Below are positions 45,675 through 53,176 of a DNA stretch of 64,000 nucleotides, in pieces (the stretch's first letter is position 1; every line of letters begins with the position of its first letter). This DNA comes from JANJUB01 sp040081075 (GTDB lineage Bacteria; Armatimonadota; Fimbriimonadia; Fimbriimonadales; Fimbriimonadaceae): positions 52,378-116,377 of the forward strand of contig JBEBHJ010000002.1 of the NCBI GenBank assembly GCA_040081075.1. The letters are read 5' to 3'. The notes below the pieces were generated by a model. The model worked only from the letters and a program-made list of their open reading frames with translations. It did no database searches and had not been told where the DNA came from. The position numbers and the translations under genes are program-made.

Positions 45675-45795
45675 CACGTAGCCGTTCGCCTTAAATCCTC
45701 GTCGTTAAGCACTTGCACGGAGTTTACATGAGGAGCCACATATCCAGGGGAGGTATGTGGCACGACTGATCAATGTGGCGCGAGGACGCGTAGCT
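45558..45795. repeat. Imperfect inverted repeat pair (arms 45558-45634 and 45732-45795)
   Basis: The only gap above 300 bp (45505-45886) is filled mainly by this structure. The outer arms match over 21 of about 24 bases (45558-45581 and 45773-45795; shared AGCTACGCG and CTCGCGCCACAT). The inner arms share GGAGCCACAT and ATGTGGCACGAC. The right arm is about 12 nt shorter. Within each arm is a self-palindrome of 8+11+8: GCCACATG...CATGTGGC at 45605-45631 and GCCACATA...TATGTGGC at 45735-45761. No target-site duplication or transposase was seen. From 45796 to 45886 I see nothing further. Confidence 0.75.
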
Positions 45796-45886
45796 GCCTT
45801 AAAAAAACTAGCTCCAACTCAAAACCTCCTCGGTATCCAGGTTCCAATTCCAAAGCGACGGCAAGTCCATCAAAAGCCGGACGGGC

Positions 45887-46255
45887 TCACAAGTCGCCCA
45901 AAACTTCAAAGCCTTCACAAACGAACTCGAAGCACTGCTCGTTGTCCGTTTCGACCCTAAAATGCCTGAGTTTGTAGGGCCGGACGGAAAAAAGCGGCGA
46001 ATAGTCAGCTGGCCACGATTTATGCCAAGTAGCCACCGCTGGCTCTATGCGAGCCAGAACCTCAGTTTCACCCAAGTCGACGATGCCTTGATATGCTTCA
46101 GCCATGCCGGAATATGCCCGAGATGCTGGTTCAAAATAGACCTGGTACCACACTACTCCGCTCCATGCAATTCCGACAGTTTCTACATCAAGTTCGCCCG
46201 GTGCCATGGTTGTAAACTCCAGCCTCATCTTGCCAGCGGGAGACGGTCCCAACAC
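45887..46255 (-). CDS. Small protein of unknown function, paralogue of 45106-45504, start unclear
   Basis: 122 aa from GTG 46255. The body (VETVGIAWSGVVWYQVYFEP, IVDLGETEVLARIEPAV) and the end (FEFVCEGFEVLGDL) parallel the neighbour at 45106. The paralogue has an extra N-terminus beginning NVLYEFTRP. Upstream of GTG 46255 the frame stays open and encodes the matching LVHEFARN, but reaches a stop with no ATG, GTG or TTG; only CTG at 46303 is available. The true start may be the CTG, or the start codon may have been lost and the gene be decaying. Confidence 0.55.
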   Translation of the reverse strand: MLGPSPAGKMRLEFTTMAPGELDVETVGIAWSGVVWYQVYFEPASRAYSGMAEAYQGIVDLGETEVLARIEPAVATWHKSWPADYSPLFSVRPYKLRHFRVETDNEQCFEFVCEGFEVLGDL

Positions 46256-46407
46256 GGTTGGACTCCAAACAAGGTTTCGAGCGAACTCATGAACTAGTCT
46301 CAGAACAACCTAGTCTACATCAGAGCCTTATGAACGAAATCAACTTTTCAAAACGCGTGCGTTCCAGCTTTCTTGCTTGCCGACAAAAACTGAGTCATGA
46401 TTAGCGT

Positions 46408-47040
46408 GTGAAAGCCGATTCAAACAAGGCAATCAACAGAATAACCAAACTCCGATTGAAACCACTCGGGTTTCTGCGACTCTCCGATCGGTCGTGGGCG
46501 TATGATGGCGGTTGGTGGTTGCTACACCTCTATTTCGGACCCAGCAGCGGTGGCGGCTCCCATACCGAGTTAGGCGTTCAGCCGCTAATAGATTGGCACT
46601 CTCACATCACTCTGGGGTGTGTTGATGCGCCCAGGCGCTGGTCGGGGTTTAGGGATGCAGTTCAATTCGAGGCGGCGTTGAACAAGCAGCTTGACGAACT
46701 GCTCCCAATCGCCTTGAGTCTTATCACCGAGGTCACCACCCCAGCCCAAATGCTTTCCTGTCCGCGCATCAAAATTGACGGCCTTAGGCTGGGACTGCTG
46801 CAAGCCCTCGCCGGAGACATTTCTGCGGCAAGAATGACGCTAGGGAGCCTCAAATCTCGACCCGGTATCGAACATGAGCGAGTCACAACCAGGCATGCCG
46901 AGATCGCGCTGGGTCTTATCGAGGATCATAGGCGTTTCAACGACTTTGTTGAGCTACTCATCTTGCGATCTCGCCTTTCCATCGGTGGCGATATCGGCTC
47001 GAATCCACCCCTAACGTTCCCCTGGATGGATCATCGGTAG
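46408..47040 (+). CDS. Protein of unknown function, DUF4304-like
   Basis: 210 aa, GTG start at 46408. The opening LRLKPLGFLRLSDRSWAYDGGWWLLHLYFGPSSGG..TELGVQPL follows the pattern of DUF4304 proteins (long helix, GF, aromatic strand, LGV); the match is by eye only. DUF4304 proteins are often found near small immunity-like genes, which fits the neighbouring unknown paralogues. No signal or membrane segment. Confidence 0.5.
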   Translation: MKADSNKAINRITKLRLKPLGFLRLSDRSWAYDGGWWLLHLYFGPSSGGGSHTELGVQPLIDWHSHITLGCVDAPRRWSGFRDAVQFEAALNKQLDELLPIALSLITEVTTPAQMLSCPRIKIDGLRLGLLQALAGDISAARMTLGSLKSRPGIEHERVTTRHAEIALGLIEDHRRFNDFVELLILRSRLSIGGDIGSNPPLTFPWMDHR

Positions 47041-47042
47041 TT

Positions 47043-47477
47043 TTAATGGGTAAAGGAACCTAAAAACTGCCGAAGAAAGTGGCCCAATTCCTCCGGCATC
47101 ATCGGATGCTGTAGCACCACATCTGCTCCGTTCTGATATGCATCGAACAGTGCTAGTTCGTCTGACTTCGTGATCACAACGCGGGGAAGGGTTTCAAACT
47201 CTGCATGGTCGTTCAACCACGCCAAAATCGGCAGCGAAGTATCGTCGCCCCAATCCAATATCACGCCATCAACGCGGTCTGTAACAAGCTTCGCGATACA
47301 ATCCAGCGCCGTCGTTGCTCGCACGAACTCGCCACCGGCCAAAGCCACGGCACCTTCAACAACCGCCGCGATCGAGTCGTCCGGCGCTAACACCAAAAAG
47401 CGCGACCCACCTGACCTAGCTCCGCCAAAATCAAGTGCCAAGTCCGCCATCTTCTCAAGCATACTGGAGCGTGACAT
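47043..47477 (-). CDS. Response-regulator receiver-like protein
   Basis: About 145 aa from ATG 47477; the frame is open to GTG 47513, and ATG 47462 is also possible. Receiver-domain features: FLVLAPDDS with acidic pair, GVILDWGDD carrying the likely phosphorylated Asp (VILDWGDD), a Lys in VVITKSDE and a closing helix. There is no output domain, so it would be a stand-alone receiver. It ends 3 bp from the convergent DUF4304-like gene. No kinase gene is adjacent. Confidence 0.6.
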   Translation of the reverse strand: MSRSSMLEKMADLALDFGGARSGGSRFLVLAPDDSIAAVVEGAVALAGGEFVRATTALDCIAKLVTDRVDGVILDWGDDTSLPILAWLNDHAEFETLPRVVITKSDELALFDAYQNGADVVLQHPMMPEELGHFLRQFLGSFTH

Positions 47478-47551
47478 CGCGTCACACTTAGCTCGCCACG
47501 AGTGCGGCCCCACAACCCCTCAATCCCCTAAAAAGTGGTAGATTCAAACTG

Positions 47552-50500
47552 ATGCTATCGGCGACTCTTTTGTTTGCGCAAATGCCCGCTAAACCGTTTA
47601 TGCGGAATCCGGATATTCATGGAAATCTCGTGGTTTATTCTAGCGAAGGTGACCTTTGGTTGGCGGATCGTTCGACTAACACTACCAAGCGTCTGACCTC
47701 GGATGCCGGCCCTGAAACTTGCGCCCAGTTCTCGCCGGACGGGAAGACTATTGCCTATGAAGCATCCTACGAGGGGTCGCGGCAGGTTTATGTCATTCCG
47801 ACCGAAGGTGGATTGCCAAAGCGGCTCACTTACGTCGAAGATTTTCGGGCGGTGACGGGGTGGACTCCCGATGGCAAGAACGTTGTTTTCCGCAAGCGGA
47901 CGGTTCCCACGAACTACGAATACGATCTTATCCCGGCAAGCGGCGGGGCGCCAACGCGGCTTCCGCTTGAGTTTGCTTCCCACATCTGGTTTGGAAAAAC
48001 CGACCAAGAGTATGCGCTTACCCGCTTTAATCGTTGGAGCATGGCTTGGTTCCGCTATGACGGGGGCATGCAAAATCAAATCTGGGTTTATCGCGGCGGC
48101 AAGTTCAAAGAAATCACGAAACTGCCGGGCACGAGCGAATTCCCTTGTTGGCTAGGAAACCGAATTTACTTTGTGAATGAGAAAGACTCGATGTTCGCGT
48201 TGATGTCAGTCTCCCCCGACGGTGGTGCCGTTAAGACCGAACTGCCGCCGAGTCCAACCGAGATTCGCGAGCTTTCGACCGACGGTTCTAAGCTTGTTTT
48301 TGAAAATGGGCCAGATTGTCAGGTATTCGATCCGGCCACTGGAAAGGCAACTGATCTTGAGTTCAGCGGCGTGAGCGACCTCATCCATATGCGCAATCGA
48401 ACCGTGGTGGCGGAGAGCTTTGCGACCGCCGCTTCTGTCACCACCACCGGTAAACGTGCGCTGGTCGAAGCTCGTGGCCAAATTTTGAGCATTCCTTTTG
48501 GTGAGGGTGAGTCTAGGGTTTGGAAGGCGAAAGCGGGCGTTCGATATCGTAATCCCGTGATGTCTCCCGATGCCAAGTTTGTCTCCTATTTCAGCGACGC
48601 GACCGGAGACATGCAACTTTGCGTTGCCAACGCTGACGGCTCGGGTGAGCGCCAAATCACCAAGGATGGCGGACGCCACCTTGTGAATTCCGATTGGTCG
48701 CCCGATGGCAAGTGGATTGCACTGAACGATTCTAAAATGCAGCTTCGGCTGATCAACGTGGCGACTGGGGAGGACAAGGTTGTCTGCCAGGTTCCATTCG
48801 TTTGGTTCGGCATCTCGTTTGACTTTTCACCCGATTCTAAGTGGATTGTCCACAGCCAAACGATCCCGATTACAGGCTATGGCGCAATCGATCTTTACGA
48901 AATCGCCACCGGCAAAACGACACGAGTGAGCGATGGTCGATCCGACGACACTTCGCCTAGCTTTAGCTCGGACGGCAAGTTCTTATCGTATTTGTCGAAA
49001 CGAAATATTTCGGTGACGGGCGACGTGGTGATGAACCAACTCAACTCGACACCGATGACGCTGGCTTACATTATCCCGCTTAAGGAATCCACACCCGACC
49101 CGTTTGCATTGAAGGATGCGGATGAGAATGTCGCTCCACCTAAAGAGGAGAAATTCGAATTTGGGATCGACTTTGACGGTCTCTGGGACCGCCGAATTGA
49201 GTTGCCAATCGCGGCAGGAAGTTACGGTCAAATCGGTATGTTCGGTAGCCGATTGCTCTTAACCGATGGCGGATCGATCAAGGCATTTGACCTTGCATCG
49301 AAGGTGCTCTCCGATTTTGCGCCGGGCGGATCGTTTAGCTCCAATGCCGCAAAGACAAAAATTCTAATCGGGTCTGGCCCCGGAATGACCGTGATTGATC
49401 CAAGCGGTGACGGTAAGAAGACGGCAAACTTTGGCGCGCTCCGGCTCACCGTCGAACCCGCTGCGGAGTGGAAGCAGATTTTTTGGAACGCATGGCGCTT
49501 GATGCGTGACTATTTCTATGTCGCCAATATGCATGGCCTAAACTGGGAAGCGACCGGCAAAAAATATGCGGCATTTTTGCCGCGGGTTCGATCTCGGGAC
49601 GAGCTGGATGAACTCATCCGCTGGATGCAGTCGGAAGTAGGCTCGTCGCATGAATACCTCTCACCCGGAGATGTTCCCACTTCGAAAGTGCCTCTTCCTG
49701 GTGCGTATTTGGGCATCGATGTTGAGAAAACGCCCAGCGGCTACTACCGAATCACCAAGATTCTTAAGGGCGACGGCTTCCGTCCTCGCGAGCAAAGCCC
49801 ACTCGTCCGGCTCGGTAAAAAAGTAAAAGAAGGCATGTATCTTATTGAAGTTGCCGGCATCCCTGCGAAAGTAGGAAATGATGTTTTCGCCAATCTGGCG
49901 GGCAGGGCCGGACGCACGGTGACGATCAAGGTTAACACCGAGCCCAAGGCCGACGGAGCCACGTCGCTTTTGGTTCAGCCAGTGGCGGCTGAGAATCGGA
50001 TGCGATACGTTGACTGGGTTGAAAGCAATCGCCGGTATGTTGAAAAAGCCTCAGGAGGGCGATTGGGTTATCTGCATATGGCGGCGATGACCACGGGCGA
50101 TATGAACGACTTTGTTAAGCAATACTTCGCTCAGCGGGATAAGGAAGGCCTGGTTATCGATACGCGCTTCAACAATGGCGGCAACGTTCAGGATTACGTC
50201 AACCGAATCCTTAGCGCCCCGCTCACGGGCTTCTTTAATATGCGCGAGTCAAACGAGTCTTGGACTCGTCAACAGGATTACTTCCTGGGGCCGATGGTTT
50301 GCGTGCAAAACGAGTTCAACATCTCGTGTGGAGAGGAGTTCCCGCATAGATTCAGAGACCTAAAACGGGGTCCAATCATCGGGCGCCGAACGATGGGCGG
50401 AGAGGTTGGATCGTCGCCGGGTTGGCCACTTATCGATGGCGGAGTAATCAGCGTTCCGAACTACGGGATGTGGACGCCAAAAGATGGCTGGGTGATTGAA

Positions 50501-50674
50501 GGTGCCGGCGTTTCGCCCGACATTGACGTGCCGAGCGATCCGAACGCCTATATTCAAGGGAAGGACCCTCAGCTGGATCGCTCCATTGCGTGGCTCCTCG
50601 ATGATCTAAGGAAGAACCCACCGAACCGAGGCAAGCAACCCACATCGAGAGATCGCGTCAACGGCGGCGGTTAG
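47552..50674 (+). CDS. Tricorn-like protease, S41 family peptidase with propeller and PDZ
   Basis: 1040 aa with the tricorn layout: beta-propeller (about 30-520, blades such as FSPDGKTIAYEASY, WSPDGKWIALNDSK, FSPDSKWIVHSQ), a core region (about 640-700), a PDZ domain (about 700-800) and the S41 catalytic domain (about 820-1000). In NEFNISCGEEF (about 920-930) Ser aligns with the tricorn nucleophile; the next residue is Cys where archaeal tricorn has the specificity Asp. GRRTMGGEVGSS follows as in the family. The tail is low complexity. It trims oligopeptides. The 3' end overlaps the DapA-family gene by 4 bases. Confidence 0.9.
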   Translation: MLSATLLFAQMPAKPFMRNPDIHGNLVVYSSEGDLWLADRSTNTTKRLTSDAGPETCAQFSPDGKTIAYEASYEGSRQVYVIPTEGGLPKRLTYVEDFRAVTGWTPDGKNVVFRKRTVPTNYEYDLIPASGGAPTRLPLEFASHIWFGKTDQEYALTRFNRWSMAWFRYDGGMQNQIWVYRGGKFKEITKLPGTSEFPCWLGNRIYFVNEKDSMFALMSVSPDGGAVKTELPPSPTEIRELSTDGSKLVFENGPDCQVFDPATGKATDLEFSGVSDLIHMRNRTVVAESFATAASVTTTGKRALVEARGQILSIPFGEGESRVWKAKAGVRYRNPVMSPDAKFVSYFSDATGDMQLCVANADGSGERQITKDGGRHLVNSDWSPDGKWIALNDSKMQLRLINVATGEDKVVCQVPFVWFGISFDFSPDSKWIVHSQTIPITGYGAIDLYEIATGKTTRVSDGRSDDTSPSFSSDGKFLSYLSKRNISVTGDVVMNQLNSTPMTLAYIIPLKESTPDPFALKDADENVAPPKEEKFEFGIDFDGLWDRRIELPIAAGSYGQIGMFGSRLLLTDGGSIKAFDLASKVLSDFAPGGSFSSNAAKTKILIGSGPGMTVIDPSGDGKKTANFGALRLTVEPAAEWKQIFWNAWRLMRDYFYVANMHGLNWEATGKKYAAFLPRVRSRDELDELIRWMQSEVGSSHEYLSPGDVPTSKVPLPGAYLGIDVEKTPSGYYRITKILKGDGFRPREQSPLVRLGKKVKEGMYLIEVAGIPAKVGNDVFANLAGRAGRTVTIKVNTEPKADGATSLLVQPVAAENRMRYVDWVESNRRYVEKASGGRLGYLHMAAMTTGDMNDFVKQYFAQRDKEGLVIDTRFNNGGNVQDYVNRILSAPLTGFFNMRESNESWTRQQDYFLGPMVCVQNEFNISCGEEFPHRFRDLKRGPIIGRRTMGGEVGSSPGWPLIDGGVISVPNYGMWTPKDGWVIEGAGVSPDIDVPSDPNAYIQGKDPQLDRSIAWLLDDLRKNPPNRGKQPTSRDRVNGGG

Positions 50675-51549
50675 GGTCGCGAGGCAAGAGCCGCGCGAAC
50701 AACCGATAAACAGTGGTCACGCTCCGCCCCCACCAATTCCATGCGGGGCGGGCGAACTCGCTCGCTGCCCATACCGATTTCTTGCTGAACGAGTTTGATG
50801 AGTTGTACGAACTTCGGCACGGTATCCAACCGCAGCAAGGGCAAGAACCACTCGTAGAGCGCGCGGCAATCGGCGCCGCCAGTGGCCATTTCGTAAAGGT
50901 CAACCGATTCCTTTGGAAACGCGTTCACAAGGCCGGCAATCCAACCAACAGCGCCAGCTTGAACCCCTTCCACAAAAATGTCATCCACTCCGACAAAGAT
51001 GGCCAGTCGATCCCCGAGGACTTCGCGCACGCCGGTAACTCGGCGAATATCAGCACTCGATTCCTTTACGGCATGCAGGTTCGGCAACTCGCAAAGCTCC
51101 TTCATTTGGTCTGGCGTCACATCCGTCCCGTAGGCGATAGGATTGTTGTACAGCATGCAACTGAGGTTTGTTGCCTTGATCACTTCTCGAAAATGGTAAG
51201 AGGTTTCGCGCCAGTCTCCCTTGTACACATAGGGCGGCAAAACCATTAATCCTTGGCAGCCCAAGGCGGCAGCATCCTGAGCTAAGTCGACGCACTCGTC
51301 GGTTGAAAGTCCACTCGTGCCTGCCACGACCGGAATTCGCCCCGCGCAGGTCTCAACGCAAGTTTTCAAGATATCGCGCTTCTCTTGGTGGGTTAGGGTT
51401 GCCCCTTCTCCCAGCGATCCCAAGGGCACGAGACCCTCGCAACCCGATTCAATCATCCAATTGATGTGCTTTGAAAGGAAATCGTGGTCAACCTGAAGAT
51501 CGGAAGTAAAAGGAGTTGTAATCGCTGGGAAAACGCCGCGCCAAGTCAT
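50671..51549 (-). CDS. Dihydrodipicolinate synthase (DapA) family lyase
   Basis: 292 aa from ATG 51549 (the frame is open to 51591, but MTWRGVFPAITTPF is the family's start). TIM-barrel aldolase: VPLGSLGEGATLT binding loop, Tyr in MLYNNP (about 133) and the Schiff-base Lys in AVKESSADIRR (about 162). Family members cleave or condense pyruvate with varied aldehydes, so true lysine biosynthesis is not certain; neighbours (Gfo/Idh/MocA, arabinofuranosidase) suggest sugar or hydroxy-acid catabolism. Confidence 0.9.
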   Translation of the reverse strand: MTWRGVFPAITTPFTSDLQVDHDFLSKHINWMIESGCEGLVPLGSLGEGATLTHQEKRDILKTCVETCAGRIPVVAGTSGLSTDECVDLAQDAAALGCQGLMVLPPYVYKGDWRETSYHFREVIKATNLSCMLYNNPIAYGTDVTPDQMKELCELPNLHAVKESSADIRRVTGVREVLGDRLAIFVGVDDIFVEGVQAGAVGWIAGLVNAFPKESVDLYEMATGGADCRALYEWFLPLLRLDTVPKFVQLIKLVQQEIGMGSERVRPPRMELVGAERDHCLSVVRAALASRP

Positions 51550-51569
51550 CGCAGTTATTATATCAGATG

Positions 51570-52031
51570 CTAACGCGTGCCCCACTCCCACAATCCAAAT
51601 GAGACTTTATCGGAGATCGGCTTACCTGCTAATCGAAGCATGATTTCAAGTTGGCCGCGGTGATGTGACTCATGCGAGATGAGGTAACCCACGTAGGCAG
51701 TGGCGTGAGGTTTGAACCCTTTCACCCGCTGATCGCCTTCGATTGCTTTTTCGATAAGGGTTGAAATTGCTTGGCTCGATAATCCCATCGCGGCTAAGAT
51801 CACGTCCTTGGGGGCATCATTCTCAAGTTTTCTCAACCCTTCCAACAGTGCGGGGTCGGCCGATTTGAGCCACATGAGCCGCACATTGTGAACATGCGCA
51901 AATTGGGCACGTGGAGTCCGCCCTTTCTCCAATTTCGAATCCAATTGCTCGTCTGAGAGCGAATCAAGCAGATAAGTGTTGATGCGTGAATTGATGTTCC
52001 AAGATTCGACCAAAGCGCTCATACTCACCAT
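51570..52031 (-). CDS. DinB family protein
   Basis: About 153 aa four-helix-bundle protein. The family's metal-binding His are visible: FAHVHNVRLMWL near residue 45 and SHESHHRGQLEIML near 125, with the closing HHRGQ typical of DinB/YfiT-type thiol-transferases. Start unclear: ATG 52031 has GGGCG close upstream, ATG 52022 is also possible. Divergent from the oxidoreductase gene with about 20 bp between starts. Confidence 0.85.
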   Translation of the reverse strand: MVSMSALVESWNINSRINTYLLDSLSDEQLDSKLEKGRTPRAQFAHVHNVRLMWLKSADPALLEGLRKLENDAPKDVILAAMGLSSQAISTLIEKAIEGDQRVKGFKPHATAYVGYLISHESHHRGQLEIMLRLAGKPISDKVSFGLWEWGTR

Positions 52032-52050
52032 TTTACGCCCATAATTGCTC

Positions 52051-53172
52051 ATGTCACAGCACATCCTCCCGACCGGAAAACCCGTTGTGGGCCACCGACG
52101 GTCTTATGGCGAATTGCCCCAGGAAGACCGATTTGGAGTCGCCGTGGTCGGGCTTCATGAGGGGCGCACGATGCTTGTCGCTTTGCGCGAAAGCGGTCTT
52201 TGCCGGGCCGTTGCGGGTTGCGACCCATCGGCGGAGAAGAGGGCACAGGCGCAAGAGGAGTGCCCAGGGATCTTTCTGACGCCAGAGTACGTCGAAATTC
52301 TCAGCAGACCGGAAGTACAGATCGTCGCGATTTACACACCAGACTCCCTCCACGCCGATCAGATTGAGCAAGCCATGCGGGCGGGGAAACATGTAATTTG
52401 CACAAAGCCGCTCATCAATAATCCCGCCGATATCCCACGGCTACTTAGAGTTCAAGAAGAGACCGGCATGCGGCTCCAAGTTGGTCAATCCACTCGATTC
52501 TACGAGCCTTTCCAACGTCAACGCGAGGACTTTGAATCGGGGAAGTTTGGAGAAGTCGAGGTGCTCGATGCTCATTACAACCATCGCATGGATTGGTATT
52601 ATGCCAAGAGCCCGTGGACAGTCAGCGAGACTCATTGGGCCTATCTCGGCCTTTCCCATCCCGTGGATCTAGTTCGTTGGTATCTTGGCGAGATCGAAGA
52701 AGTCCACGCTTATGGAACACGCACGACCCTGGGAGCGGAGTATGGAATGAAGACACCCGACGCTATCACCGTGAACCTGAGGGCAACAAGCGGTCGAATC
52801 GGACGGGTTTTGGGCAACTACGGAATTTATGAACTGAGCAAAGCCCGCAGCATGATCGAATGCCTGCTCATGGGCTCAAACGGCACCTCGCTCGCGTGCT
52901 ACCCCGACCTCAAATACACCTACCACGACGCAAACGGAATCGAAATCGAAGAAGACATGCATCATGCCATGGCGGGCTACCATTACCGCCATGAGCTCAA
53001 AGGGATGCATTACGGCGAGTTCTGCAACTATGCCGACTACTTCGCGTCCTGCCTGCTCTCAGGTAAGCCCAACTCGCCTGACTTGGTGGAAGGGCTGCAA
53101 ACGGTGTTGGTGATGGGCGCGATTGTGGAATCGCTGGAAACTGGATTACCGGTGAGAGTTATTCAACGTTAG
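52051..53172 (+). CDS. Gfo/Idh/MocA family oxidoreductase
   Basis: 373 aa NAD(P)-dependent oxidoreductase. Rossmann domain from about 25 to 150 (VAVVGLHEGRTM; AGCDPSAEKR; AIYTPDSLHADQIEQAMRAGKHVICTKPL, with the Lys of the CTKPL motif), then the alpha/beta catalytic domain (about 155-350; QVGQSTRFYEPF, HWAYLGLSHPVDLVRW). ATG 52051 is preferred over TTG 52045. Likely acts on a sugar or sugar acid; no substrate can be named. Confidence 0.9.
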   Translation: MSQHILPTGKPVVGHRRSYGELPQEDRFGVAVVGLHEGRTMLVALRESGLCRAVAGCDPSAEKRAQAQEECPGIFLTPEYVEILSRPEVQIVAIYTPDSLHADQIEQAMRAGKHVICTKPLINNPADIPRLLRVQEETGMRLQVGQSTRFYEPFQRQREDFESGKFGEVEVLDAHYNHRMDWYYAKSPWTVSETHWAYLGLSHPVDLVRWYLGEIEEVHAYGTRTTLGAEYGMKTPDAITVNLRATSGRIGRVLGNYGIYELSKARSMIECLLMGSNGTSLACYPDLKYTYHDANGIEIEEDMHHAMAGYHYRHELKGMHYGEFCNYADYFASCLLSGKPNSPDLVEGLQTVLVMGAIVESLETGLPVRVIQR

Positions 53173-53176
53173 GTAG

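Noticed and set aside
45558..45795. Transposon with terminal inverted repeats
   Set aside because: No transposase, no target-site duplication, and one arm is inside an open frame; kept only as an inverted repeat of unknown origin.
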